Assembly (NCBI GenBank): GCA_037576215.1
Contig: JBANDB010000009.1
Location: forward strand, 2,790,001-2,854,000
Length of the DNA stretch: 64,000 nt
From: Armillaria gallica
Lineage: Eukaryota > Basidiomycota > Agaricomycetes > Agaricales > Physalacriaceae
Reading direction: 5' to 3'
The notes beneath the pieces are model-generated. The model made no database searches. It saw only the letters and a program-made list of their open reading frames with translations, and was not told the origin of the DNA. This document shows positions 12,193-23,981 of the stretch, piece by piece (the stretch's first letter is position 1; the number at the start of each line of letters is the position of its first letter). The translations under genes were made by a program, and so were the position numbers.

Positions 12193-15130
12193 CTAGCCGA
12201 GAATGGAACCTACCAAGCCGGGACCGTTAATGGGATCTTGACGGTAGTCTACATGCGCCACAGTCAGATTCACATCTTTCAAGCTTTCAAGTACATCACT
12301 GACCGCAAGTCCCTGTTTCAAATGTATGAGTAACGAAGGATCAATCCAATCGGAAGCAAAGGCACTTACCGAAAGACTGGTTTCCTTGTACTTGACGCTC
12401 ATGTCCGCCGCCGTGATTCGCATGGCCTCTATGGCCTCATCAAGAGTTACGCTATACACGCCTTGGCTCGCCATAGATAGCTGAGCTGCTGTGATTGCTT
12501 TGACGGCTATACCCCAACGGAAGGATATGAATAGCGCGATTTTGGGCCAGAATCTGACAACTAACCACCGAGACTGTTACGTTCCTATAGCGTCATGAGC
12601 AACCAATCCTTCGCCTTGACTTTAACAATGTACTCACGATACATGGAACCTGAACCAGGCCATCTATCGGGTCACACGTGAGACCCAGATTGTGCTCTTT
12701 CACAGCAAATAATCAATCTGCAAGATCTTCAAGGCAAGCGAATGAAATTACCTATGCCTATCTCGGCCGCCTAGAAGAAGACCTCAGTGCGAGCTTGCTC
12801 GGCGTTCACACAAGACTCACTTGCAAAACGGTCTCAGGAGTAGCTAGAGTCAAAAATAAATGAACCGAAAGAGAAAGAATTTCGGTAAGAAGCTTACCAC
12901 CCATGCAGGCGGCGAAGCCAGCACTTGCCATGGAACATGCAACTATGTAGCCGTCATTAATGAAACAAGACGGTCTACCGAACAAGACTCACCGCCAACT
13001 TCCGCCTGGCATCCTCCCTCTGCCGCGGATATGGTACTTCCACGCTTGAATAGCATTCCGATCGCCTATAGAAGAACCTAAGAACTAATACTGCAAGCCG
13101 TATTGGAAATAACATACAGCAGCTGTAAGCAGAAATGTCATAATGCTCTTCTCAGGATCATCACTAATAAACTGAAACGAGATTAATCGACAATATGACG
13201 GAGCCAATCTACCCACCTCTAGAATGTATTTCAGAACCGCAGGAATCACACCTGCAGCGCCATTTGTTGGTGACGTGACGATTCGTCCACCACTAGCGTT
13301 GACTTCGTTGACAGCAATTGCATAACAAGACAAGAAATCCATAGCCGGAATCGTGGTTTTTCGCTGAAACCAGCTAAAGTATTATCTACTATAATCATAG
13401 TAAAAAACTTACCGGAGGCATAGGTAATAGGGGATGATCGAAACTGCCCACTACTCTGGTCGCCTTTGCTCTTCTAGTGATCTTCGAAGGTCCAGACAGT
13501 GGTCTGTTCAGCGTGTCGTCTTTCATCTCTTCGGTGTAATCTGGAGAATCGATCGCTTGTACGTCATCGGATGGCCGACCTGACCCAATAACTGGTAACG
13601 TTGGCGAGGCGACACCGCTATAGAATCCTCGCATCAACCGCCTGTACAGCATGGGTGCCCGTCGACGAAGTCCAAGTCTTCCAGGCAGCGTCGGATCGAC
13701 GGCCGAAACGCCTGCCCGAATACAGTCGTCCATGACTTGCCATATCCGAAAAATCTTGTGAGACAGCCGTCAGTTTCTCTAGCATACATTAGAACCATGT
13801 CCTAACTTTATCATGTATATCATTTTCGGTATACCCAAATGACTTTTCGTTGTCATAAACGATTTGTGCGATGGTCATCTAACAGGACATCTGATACGAC
13901 TTTTCTGATGACAATGGTCGGACTTACATTGTGCTTCTTCGTCAAAGCTAAAAGACTGTTCCCAGATGTAAACGGATAAGGCGGGTGATCACTGACACCA
14001 GGGTTATCTTCGGGCGGACTCGATGGTTCTGCTTCGGTATTGGGTTCCGACAAGGAGTGTGTTTGATGTAGTCTTGCAGCTTGAACGACTCGTTTATCGA
14101 CACCCTTGTAAAACAAATTTTCGTCCACTATATAACAATTGAGGGGAGAATTTCGTGTCAAATAACTTCCTAAACCAACCTTTGGTTTTTTCGTTGACAA
14201 CAAAGCCGCCTCCGACACTAAATGAAGATGAAGAGTTTTCGGACCGAGAGGTACTCCACACACCTGAAATATTCATTGGTGGCTAGCAAATCTCCGTCTT
14301 CTCCGAAGCAGCTGAATCGCATTCCGTTTGGGTGTGTCTTAAGAACTTGGTCCCAGCGCCACAACATGTCGTGATCCGTGTCATAATGGATTCGGTGGTG
14401 GCCGCCCAAGTAGAGAGACTTTGTTGTCAAGATGGAATCATACCGAGATGGGATAGTACCAGTATCAATAGTTTCGGGATCGGAACCTGAACAGGCGGTT
14501 TAACGTCAGAAGGTAAGCTTAAAAGTGTGTTTCACCTTCTAGCCCGAGAAGGATAGCTTGAGGTGTGTGGTGGCTATGACAAGAATGGAGTCAAGTACGA
14601 AACGCCACGTAGCCAATAGGATAAATACCCTTTTCCTATTGGAGGGAAAGTGAGGAAAAGGGGAATGTATGGAAACATGCCAACGACGTACCCGTGGCGG
14701 CGAGCGAACCGTATCTGGACGGAGTGAGTATGTATATACCACAGAAATGTTAACTAGCACCGACAAGGTAATTTTGACTGTCTTTACCTACAAATATTAT
14801 TCGAAAAGCAAGAGAAACGCGTGAGTGAGCTAAAGCAACGCACCTTTTCTAGCAACTGCAGCTCCTTTAGATCATTAATAAAAATCTTTCCGGCGCGCAT
14901 TGGGCCGACGGTGTGAGACGAAGATGGACCGACTAGAGGGATCCTTGGTTGAGAAACGCGTAAAATACTGACGAGCACATACCTCCAATGCTAAACAAGT
15001 CGAATGCAGATATGACTGCATGCTCTGGATGATGGGGTATCTCTGGGACTATGAGCTTGGTGCTGAACTGGGACCTCGATGGACAGAATGGACGACGACG
15101 AGCGAGTCGAGGTAGGACGAGGCGAAACAT
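12193..15130 (-). CDS. L-serine dehydratase, bacterial-type 4Fe-4S enzyme
   Basis: The start at 15130 ([15 protein letters not shown]...FSTKL) is rich in Arg and Ser and looks like a mitochondrial presequence (inference). Exons then give [74 protein letters not shown] and [14 protein letters not shown]. Near the 3' end are [15 protein letters not shown] (about 12895-12935) and [13 protein letters not shown] (about 12640-12680). The spaced cysteines of these two segments are the iron-sulfur ligands of SdaA-type enzymes. The enzyme deaminates L-serine to pyruvate and ammonia and differs from the PLP-dependent fungal CHA1 type. About ten short introns interrupt it, with small exons. The usual C-terminus (ETSL-GLA) is followed here by about 30 extra residues ending VGSILG; an unrecognised terminal intron could shorten this. 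Confidence 0.88.
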
Positions 15131-15374
15131 AACGACGGCACTGGACGACCGTCAGCGTCAAGGAGGATACCACCTCTGATTGGCCGGAACCAATGGATAA
15201 GAGTCAATTCGGCGCTATTGAGATTAATTTCAAATACCAGACTCTCAAACCTGATTGGCTGGCACGGACACCCTGATGGGAACATCACGTGTATATGGAA
15301 ATCCTGGCTCGGAGTCGCCGACAGCTATCGTCCTTTACCTTCTCCCATCGTTCTTCATCGTCTCCACGACGGCA

Positions 15375-18300
15375 ATGTCTTCCAGGATTCCGTCGTCGTC
15401 GACGTACTCGACGTCGGTGCATCCATCTCCTGTACGGCCCAGTATTTCCTCCGCTTCATCATCCACGACCAGTCTTCAGACCTCCTCGACCAATACGCTC
15501 CCACCTGCCCCCGGTGTCGTTACCGTTGAAGCCGTCCTGGCCCAGCATTCGGCGTCTTTTGACCCGAAACTTGCTGCACTTGAACAGTCGTTGAATGAGC
15601 GCAATACTCTGTCACTACAAAACGCCCAGCTCTGGAAGCTCATTGAGAAACAACGCTCGGGGTACAATCAAATCCTGAAGGAGCTGGAGCGCGTACGGAG
15701 CGAGCGGGATGGGTACAAAAGCAGGTTAGCCGCTAGTCACAACTCCCCTCACAGCGACCGGCGGCATCGAAACCATGACAGAACCCACCAGCCCGCCCCA
15801 GCCCCGTCGGAAAGTCCTGTTCCTTCCAGCGAAAGCGGGTCGTTGAATGAAGAACATACACCCGTTACAAAGCACAGTACGCACAGACACCGCTCTGACG
15901 AGCAAGGTATGTCCGACTGTATTTTCTTGTCTCCTTCCCATTTTCACCGTTCATGAAGCGACGCCACGACTACCAACTCAATCCCTTCGTTCCACGAGTT
16001 CCCAAGAGCCCATATTTCCTGACCAGTCGCCATTTGCTGACTCTCAGTCTGTATCTCAGTTTTCTCAGCGTACGGGACCATCATCTCTGCCCCCACTGGT
16101 TGTTCCTCCACGATCAGAATCTCTTCCCGTTCCCACCTCCATCATGTCAGCTCCCCAGGATACAACACCTTTCCAACAGCAGCAGCCTCATCATGTGTAC
16201 TCGGATTCAGTTGTCAGCAGCAATGCTCACTCTGGCAGTTCGACTACGAGTACACCAAGTCGGCACCAGGCTTACCCCCGCAAGTCTAGCATCACGGAGA
16301 GTATATCAAGTGTCAGTACGGCTGGCGCATCATTTCTCGTCAACACCCCCGCCTCAACAGAGTTCCCATTCGCCTTCGTATCAAGCTGGTTTTACACCAC
16401 AGACGGCGCCCGCCGGTTTCACATCTCCACCAACACAACCACCTAGCTTAACTATCTATAACTCCCCAACCACTCCCGTGCCATCTCAGCCTCAGCCAAG
16501 TTCTTCCTCGGCGCTTTCTGTTGACGCACGGCAACTTTCGCGAGAATCTCGTATCACTCTTCCAGATGAAGCGAGCAATTATATCGCAAATATGGTCGAT
16601 TCTCCCGTTCCGAGTCCAAGGTTCAATGAGAACTTCAATGCCACCAAGTCACCTCTAGCTGGAATTGCCAATGGTGGTGCAGCACCTTCTGATCCTGACC
16701 ATTCTAATCCTATAACGCCGGATAGCCAAAAGAAAAGCGAGTTTCTCGATATGGATGAGGATCCTCCGGATGAAGACGAGGAAGAAGAGGATACAGACGA
16801 AAGGGACGCATACGATGCAGTTGAGCCCGGGAATCCGGGCCCTACTCCGGTCCAATCGACATCTCCGACATCGCCACATGGCCGGAAAATCAAACCTCGA
16901 GCAGCTGCTGAAGACTTTCCACTACCACCATCCAATACCAACTCGCAGAAACAAGCACAGGCCGTTGCTCGAGCGCGTGCCGCAGCAACAGTTTCGTCAC
17001 CACAGCGTCCCAGTGGCTACGATTACCCTGATCCTGACCAAGCACAATTACAGCCACCACAGCAAGATCAGCGTGAGATGCCCAATGTACCTGCGTTCCG
17101 CGCCCTTCCCTTGCTCTCCACCGATCTTCCTCGGACAACCATCAATGTGTCGCATTCCTTTGTCAGACCAAATGACCGTGGCAAAGAAGTTCTTTCATTC
17201 GTGGTAGAAGTCAGTCCTGGCAGCGGCAAGGACGGATGGAAGGTGGAGAAGATGTACTCGGACGTTCTGAACCTAGACCAGAGGGTGCGAAACAGCGTTG
17301 GTAAAGGCGTTGGTAAGAAGATTGCGAACTTGCCGGAGGGAAAGCTCTGGAAAGACCATGCACCGGCTAAAGTCGACCAGCGAAAGGTAAGCATCACGAT
17401 AGGTGTACGTGCTCCACCGTTCAATTAAATGCAGGCCGTTCTTCAAAACTACCTTCAAACTCTGATCAAACTACCGGTAAAGAATAACGATGAAGTGATC
17501 GCATTCTTCACGTCGGACATCATGCGTGAAATGAATCAGCCTGTTATGCAAGCCGGACACAAAGAAGGATATCTGACTAAACGTGGCAAGAATTTCGGTG
17601 GATGGAAAACCCGGTACTTTGTCCTGCAGGGCCCTGTGCTGGAATACTATGATTGCGTATGTGGTTCATCTTCATATTGTCTCCGGTTTCAAATAAACTT
17701 TTGCAGCGCGGTGGAGCTCATCTTGGCTCAATCACAGTTACAGGAGCCCAGATTGGTCGACAGCAGCGGACGGAACGACCTACGACTACGGACGAAGAAA
17801 AAGAATACCGGCATGCGTTTCTCATTGTCGAAGCCAAAAAGGGGCAAGGGGGAAACCATCCACGACACGTCTTGTGCGCAGAAAGTGATGCCGACCGTGA
17901 CAGTTGGGTCGAGATGCTGGTGCGGTACTTTTCTGGGACTTACAGCGAAGAAGCGGTGCCTTACTCCTCGAGCTCCTCGAGTTCGGGACCGTATACAAAC
18001 GGCACATCGTCGGTGACCCTGAGCGAAGCGACATCTACCTCGACATCTTCCCCGGTGCCTGTGCGGCGGCCTGTGCGAGGCGTATCGAAGGACGACATCT
18101 CTGTGTCCAAGCAGGCTGCAGTGCCAATCTCCCGACTTGCGCCGGACGCCTCTAACGCGAAGCTCTTTTCAGGTCCGGTGTTGCCGGACGAATACAATAG
18201 TACTATCACGCGATCTTCGAGTCCGTCCAAATCTGTGCAGGAAGCATCTCCTACTGAACGGTATCCCGGGCCAGCCATTTCGGATGCGCTGAATGCGCGT

Positions 18301-19716
18301 CGGATTCTAGAACGGGGACAGGGCCTCGCATCAAGTTTACCTGACTCGTCCCCTTTGGCGAGTGCAATTGGGGCTAGTGGAACAGATCGTTCGCACTCTG
18401 AGTTGGGACACTATTCCGACACGCCTCGAATAACGCGCTCTCCGGAACGTCATCGTGAGCGAGAGCACAAGTCTTTGCACCCGTCGCCTACGCCTGACCG
18501 CGACCGAGCACCTTCGCCTGAGGGTAAGGTGAAGATATCCGGTCCGCTGAATGGAGCCCCGATTCCAGCTGGGTACAAGTTTGGATCCGGGAGAGATCCA
18601 CAGGGCGAGTCGGGGAGTGATCGACGAGAGAAGGCTAAGTCAAGGGGCTTCTGGGGCTTTGGTAGGCCGAATGGTAAGTATGTCATTGATAATTGAACTG
18701 GATTGATGAATGCTTGTTCCTAGGTGCGGAAAAGCCGCCTTTACCGCGACCGGTGTTTGGTGTGACTTTGGAAGAATCGCTGGAGGTTTCGTCAGTAGCG
18801 CACCTTCCTTCGATCGTGTTCCGCGCGATTCAGTACTTGGAAGCGAAAAACGCAGAACAGGAGGAGGGCATCTATCGCCTTAGTGGAAGCTCTGCTGTGA
18901 TCAAGAATCTCAAGGACATGTTCAATGCAGGTGGGTGCCTTTCGAAGCTATACGGACGTCACTGACGGGGTGGTTGCAGAGGGTGATATAGATTTATTGG
19001 CTTCCGACGAATACTGGGACCCGCATGCCATTGCAGGGCTGTTGAAGAGCTTCTTGCGGGAACTTCCTGCAAGTATACTTACACGGGAGCTACATTTGGA
19101 CTTTCTTGCGGTTATGGAACGCAAAGACCCGCAGGAACGGGTTCGGACGCTGTCGCACCTAATCGCATCGCTGCCAATAGCCAACTATAGCCTCCTGCGA
19201 GCCCTAACCGCGCACCTCATCTTGATCGTGCAGAACTCTGCAGTGAACAAGATGTCCATGCGGAATGTGGGGATCGTATTTAGCCCGACGCTAGGCATTC
19301 CTGCTGGTGTGTTTAGTCTGATGCTTGGCGAATTTAATCAGGTGTTCAATGTGGAAGATGTTGAGGAGGAGCTGGAGGAGCTGGCGGAGGATTCACGGCG
19401 GAATAGTCGGCAGTACACTGATGGAGCTGCAGACCAGTTGCTGGGACTTACTGGGCGGACGCTGTCAGCGCCTGTGGAGAGTGATGGAGAGTATTCGTCG
19501 TCGGTGGCAGACGATACGGACCGGGAGAGTGCGGTTTCGGGGCCTGACGCTGGAACGCCGCCTGATACTCCTCGACTGGGCAAGGCAGCTGGAGTAGCTG
19601 CGACGCATGGGCTCAATGTTGCAGTGAGTGAAAGAGGAAATCGGTACTCTCGAATTGTGGGGGGTCCCCGTGCGCCCCCAAGTCCTGCGCCATCTGGCTC
19701 GCCTGTACCGTTATGA
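15375..19716 (+). CDS. PX-PH-RhoGAP protein, BEM3-like GTPase-activating protein
   Basis: I start at 15375 (MSSRIPSSSTYSTSV) because the 40 residues upstream in frame lack any conserved feature. A coiled coil (LNERNTLSLQNAQLWKLIEK, then ILKELERVRSERD) lies near residues 70-110. A very long Ser/Pro/Gln-rich linker follows, with one acidic run. A PX domain is encoded at about 17130-17520 (INVSHSFVRPNDRGKEV, LQNYLQTLIKLPV). A PH domain lies at about 17560-17940 (KEGYLTKRGKNFGGWKTRYF, then RDSWVEMLVRYF). The RhoGAP domain lies at about 18760-19340, with the arginine-finger segment EEGIYRLSGSS and LKSFLRELPASILT, KMSMRNVGIVFSPTLG. The order matches fungal Bem3, which binds phosphoinositides and switches off Cdc42 at polarity sites. 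Introns are visible at 17388-17432, about 17657-17706, about 18674-18722 and about 18931-18979. Confidence 0.92.
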
Positions 19717-19901
19717 TTCATATTCTTTTTGGCTCATCTTGAACATTGTCATCTACCGCATTTTCGATTGTTGTGTTTATTATACCCCCTTTACGATGTG
19801 GAATGTGTATTTTGTGTCACATGATGAAGCGTTAAATGAATTTGACCTAAGGGAGCGGGTATAGGTAAGCGCTGGCGAGTGCCTTTTTATCATCGACAAC
19901 G

Positions 19902-20566
19902 ATGGGCTTTCGTCACGCCGCCGTATTGGGACCAGTATCTTTCTTCCTGGGTGAGTCAAAGGTATATATTTATGCAATGTTAGGCTAATTTAAGCAGGTA
20001 TTTTGTCTATTTGCTTTACGCTGGACCATGCGCTTCTCTGGCGGCCTCTGACGGCGGACATTATCTCGGATGGGTTTCAATTTTACACGACGTTCTTCAA
20101 TGCGCCCACAGCGATCAAAGCGTTGCTACACGCCATGATGGGAATTGGGCTGGTCGGACTTGTGAGCAAATTGCACAAGTGGGACGACAGTGCGATGTTT
20201 TTTGATGGGTCGTCATTGGGTCGGCAAACAATTTTTTTCGCAATCGAAAGTGAAGAAGCTTAATTTTGCACAGGTGCCTACGTGTTTGCCATTGCCGTAT
20301 ACTTGACGGTGATCATCCCTACGCTGCGTACAATAGCGGAGCCGCTGGAGGAGGAGACGAGGGAGGATCGTATTGAGGCGATGCGAGTGCTGAGTGCTGC
20401 GAATGTGATTGTTGTAGTGTGCCTTGGTGGGATCCTGGCGTTGCAGGTGAGTCAATCATCTTGGGGGGATGGCGGTAAACTGAGTGTATTGTAGGCCGGG
20501 CAAGAATGGGCACGGCGTACGACAGAAGAGAAGGAAAAGAAAGAGAAAGCCGGGAAAAAAGAGTAG
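19902..20566 (+). CDS. SHR3: SHR3, ER packaging chaperone for amino-acid permeases
   Basis: The first short exon encodes MGFRHAAVLGPVSFFLG. Later exons give TTFFNAPTAIKALLHAMMGI, LVSKLHKWDDSAMFFDGSSL, VFAIAVYLTVIIPTLRTIA and MRVLSAANVIVVVCLGGILALQ, then a lysine-rich tail (EKEKKEKAGKKE) with the stop at 20564-20566. Four hydrophobic segments followed by a charged cytosolic tail is the Shr3 layout. Shr3 sits in the ER membrane and keeps amino-acid permeases from aggregating so they can enter COPII vesicles. The LHKWDDSAMFFDGSSL block is characteristic of the family. Introns of about 50-60 nt lie after FFLG, GSSL and LALQ. The gene starts 185 bp downstream of the RhoGAP stop on the same strand. 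Confidence 0.88.
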
Positions 20567-20822
20567 AGGCTAGAACTGGAAGAGTGAATGGACAGGGTAT
20601 TGTGAAGTGTTTACGGTGGTAATTTGGGCCGTCGATGGGCCGCATCAGTGGATCAGTGGACGTTTCTCACAAGCGTGGGAAGGAGATCTGTATGAGATCT
20701 GATGTTCTAAATGGGGATGTCGATTAACTGGTAATTGGATAATAAATAAATAATGGATCTAGATTTGCGCGAAGTGGATGGATAAATAAAAGGCTGGCCT
20801 CATGGTCCTGGTTGGCGCAACG

Positions 20823-21539
20823 ATGGACGTCGACTGGTGCTTGACTTGTGAACGCCATTTGGTGCGTCTCTTTCCTTTTCTTCATTTACTTGACCTCATT
20901 GTTACACAGAGCGGCAACTGGACATACTGCTCCCCAGAATGCCAACGTCGCGCTCCCGCCAATGTACGGGTCTTGCCATCATCGTCCTCGAGCGCAGAGA
21001 GCGACGAAGAGCCCATTTACCACACTATTCATGATGTCTCTTCATCGGGCTGGACGTCCGAGAAGATACATGCATGGGCGACCGTGATCCCGCCGGCGTC
21101 GGTGCCCCGACCACAACGCGTATACCGGACCCCAAAACTGCTCAGCCAGCGTCGCCCGCCTCCCACCGTCGCGATGACCGTCCCAGAGCAGAGTCGTTCA
21201 GACCGCTCCCTTCCTATTTCCTTCCCAAAAAGGCGGGCCAACGTCCTAGCCACCCTTGCTGACCACTTTCGCACTTGGGCTGTATCCCGCCCTCCTTGCC
21301 TCCCCCCTGCCCCATCCCCGACAGACTCGTTCATAACCCTTCCCTCTGCACCCTCGTCCCCTTCATCATCTCACTACGAGGAAACCGCCTCTCTGCCTAT
21401 TAAATACCGTCCTCAAGACGAGCGTCCCCCACCCCAGACTCGTTTCCTCCACCAGCCACCTTCCTGCCATCCCCAGGTCCGTCTGCGTGACGACCATCAT
21501 GCTGCCTTCCGTCTGCGAGGTCGCAAGCCTCGATCATAA
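20823..21539 (+). CDS. Ecl1-like small zinc-binding protein
   Basis: I start at 20823 (MDVDWCLTCERHL), not at the in-frame ATG 21 bases upstream, because this places CxxC at the N-terminus as in Ecl1-family proteins. A 48-nt intron (20862-20909, GTGCGT...ACACAG) is then removed, giving SGNWTYCSPECQRR. The resulting C-x2-C...C-x3-C pattern resembles the short zinc-binding module of fission yeast Ecl1/2/3, regulators of chronological lifespan and nutrient stress. The other 200 residues are disordered and rich in Ser, Pro and Arg, with no further domain. The intron length is a multiple of three and free of stops, so unspliced mRNA also stays open. The family call rests on one short motif. Confidence 0.6.
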   Translation: MDVDWCLTCERHLVRLFPFLHLLDLIVTQSGNWTYCSPECQRRAPANVRVLPSSSSSAESDEEPIYHTIHDVSSSGWTSEKIHAWATVIPPASVPRPQRVYRTPKLLSQRRPPPTVAMTVPEQSRSDRSLPISFPKRRANVLATLADHFRTWAVSRPPCLPPAPSPTDSFITLPSAPSSPSSSHYEETASLPIKYRPQDERPPPQTRFLHQPPSCHPQVRLRDDHHAAFRLRGRKPRS

Positions 21540-23241
21540 CGTCACACCCCCCATGTCCTCATTGCATCTTTCCTTTCATTCGGAACGGACTAACTCTTCT
21601 TGATTCCTCCCAGTATCCCCAGTATATACTACACAATAGACAGCACGGATATGTATGATATGTAGCTTGTACCAGCATTGACAATACAACCTCAGTTCCA
21701 TCAGACACTTCTCAGTCAGTCAGTCAGTCAGTTATCTGCATTGCTTCCGACGTTCTCTGCTTCCTCATGGCCTAGACGCCAATCCCAATTTCCCACTACT
21801 TACTATTAATTAACTCCGTTACGTCCTGAAATTTTATCCCAACCCAAACGCCACCCGCCTTGTCACCCCGCCTCCCTAACCTTTTATAGCTAACCACTTG
21901 TCCTAAATCACCGGACAAATTTCTCAAAGAGAAAACACCGGTCAAGGTAACGAGACATCAGGTCTGTCAAGCCTGACATTGGTCCTCCGGTAACTAAACA
22001 TTAGCTCCTCCAGGGCTTTCCCAAGGGGATAAACTCTCAGAAAACCGACGCAGATATCTCAACCTGGACACATACATGCCGCTTGGCGCTGTCTCGGTAC
22101 CGCAAAACTTACAGCACCTCAAACAGTGCCACAATTTTTTAAATCCCACCAGGACCGTTCCTGGGCGCTTCCCCTTCCAGGGCAAGCCCCGACCATTGTC
22201 CCAGATTGTCCCCACCTCCCCCCCTTATACTTCGGTGCCGCGCGACAGTCGAATTCAACTACCACGGAAGAAAGCGAGAATTTCTCAAATTCATCAGTAC
22301 AATACAAATCCACGGTTGTCTCCGTGTCCAATCGGTACCGCCCCATCTCCTCCAGAGTCCAACAAAACAATCCCAGCAACCCAACATTCCGACCTGGAAG
22401 GCCCTGGAAAACACAAATTCGGTCCCGCGAACAGTGCACTCCCAAATGGGAACGCGTTCAGGGATGGATATTGATATTAATTGTGGAGGAACCACCAGAT
22501 CCCATTTATATGGCTTCCACTCGCCTTATCTAGCTCAAAGGCGCTCATCTTCCAACTTTTTGTAAAATACTCTGTGTAACAGTCCAGGTCAAAGGAAGCA
22601 CAGCGACGATGCCCAGGGCATGCGCCTCGAGGTTCCAGGCCCAGGCCACCGACCCACCCAAAATCAAACTCCCAAAGAACCCTGAACAGTTGAGAAATAC
22701 AGGTTCACTTTAAGTTTGAGAGCCTCAATCAATAGCCAAAGGTGACGGGCCCTGGTCCACTTGCGGATCATGGTACTTGCGCTTGAGGAATAATTATCTG
22801 GTCACCAGACTACGGAAGTCGGTGCGGGAGACATCCGGAGGTCGGAACGGTGCTCGAAGGAGAGGCGCGACGTCCGACGTCTTCGTTGTAACGTCCGGCT
22901 CACGGACCGAGCTGACTCAATAGTCGGTGCACCGACAAATACCGCAAAGTACGCTTTCACGAAAGGATATTTAAATTTTCCCCAAGTGGTTAGAGAAATC
23001 TGTTTCCAACAAGATACTTTTCGCCCAAGCTAAATCAGCGTTCGAGTTCGACTCCAGAGCCTCATGGCACCTATTCATGCAAAATATCACGACAGTCCTC
23101 ACTGACAGTGGTGGGTCGAGTACGTTGGATCAACCGAAATAGGCATTACCTCCGCCTTTGTTTGCATCTGTCTTTTTCACAAGGCTTTCGACTTTGTTCT
23201 CGTCGTCGTCGTTGTAAAAAAAGCCCCGCTCGCTATTCACC
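21540..23241. other. Intergenic region before SmB, with an unexplained open stretch
   Basis: About 1.7 kb. It holds a TCAG microsatellite (21712-21732). A Pro/Ser/Asn-rich stretch at about 22076-22565 is open in several plus-strand frames and has no recognisable domain. The rest is the SmB upstream region. A pyrimidine-rich GTCGTCGTCG segment lies just before the SmB ATG. Confidence 0.4.
21712..21732. repeat. TCAG tetranucleotide microsatellite
   Basis: Just over five perfect TCAG copies in the 3' flank of the Ecl1-like gene. No function is implied. Confidence 0.9.
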
Positions 23242-23981
23242 ATGGTAGGCTTCCAAAACTCATTATTACCTATTGAAAATGCTCACCACAAGTTCTTACA
23301 GCCTCCACCAAAATCCAAAGGGGGCAAAATGCTCTCCCTGATCAACTGGCGTCTCAAAGTCACCATTAACGACGGACGCGCGCTCACCGGCCAGATGCTC
23401 GCATTCGACCGACACATGAACCTTGTTTTAGCAGACTGCGAAGAGTTCCGTAGAGTTAGAACAAAGAAGAAAGACGCAGGCGAGGCGGGCCCTGGCCAGG
23501 AGCAGGAGATCAAGCGCACGCTCGGACTCGTCATTCTTCGCGGTGAGACCGTCGTCAGCATCAGCGTAGAGGGCCCGCCGCCCGTCGTCGACGAGGACAA
23601 GAAAAACGCTGTAAGTTTTTTCCTTACTTCTGCGTCGAGACTTTCTTACCTATTCCATCTTTAGCTACCTGTTGGTCCAGGTCGCGGTATGCCTGCAGGC
23701 CGTGGTATGGGAATGATGCCCCCGAGTGCGTATCTCCAATTTCTTTTCCAACTTGCGGTTTGATCATGACCATTTGCAGTCGGCCAGCCGCCTATGCGCC
23801 CACCAATGGGCTTCCCTCCTGGCGGCATGCCGGGCCCCCCGCCAGGATTCCGACCCCCCGGCTTCCCTCCTGGTATGCCTTTCCCTCCTCCTGGGTTCGC
23901 CGGTGCTCCTCCTGGGTGCGTTTTCTTCCCTCTACATCTTCCTTGGCTAACCTTCTATCCAGTTTCCAACCGCCCCAGTAG
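23242..23981 (+). CDS. SMB1: SmB, core spliceosomal snRNP protein
   Basis: The exon after the first intron reads PPPKSKGGKMLSLINWRLKV, then NDGRALTGQMLAFDRHMNLV and LADCEEFRR (Sm motif 1), followed by RTLGLVILRGETVVSISVEG (Sm motif 2). Later exons encode a Gly/Met/Pro-rich tail (GRGMPAGRGMGMMPP, then repeated PPG-F-PPGMPFPPPG) typical of SmB/B'. SmB is one of seven Sm proteins that ring the U1, U2, U4 and U5 snRNAs. The first coding exon appears to be ATG alone (23242-23244), followed by a 57-nt intron; skipping that splice would add 19 residues in frame. Other introns lie at about 23611-23665, 23730-23780 and 23915-23962. The stop TAG is at 23979-23981. Confidence 0.93.
23245..23301 (+). other. 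SmB intron 1, directly after the start codon
   Basis: The intron starts GTAGGC and ends TTCTTACAG, 57 nt. It lies immediately after ATG, so the initiator codon is the whole first coding exon. I infer it because the translated intron has no Sm-family counterpart and the Sm homology begins just after it. Confidence 0.65.

Noticed and set aside
16579..16941. Ser-rich antisense frame within the RhoGAP linker
   Set aside because: Complement of an acidic GAT/GAG run in the real frame.
22984..23057. tRNA-like text: AAGTGGTTAG followed by GTTCGACTCC
   Set aside because: It resembles A and B boxes, but the T-stem and D-stem do not pair and no acceptor stem can be folded by eye. It lies in the SmB upstream region.
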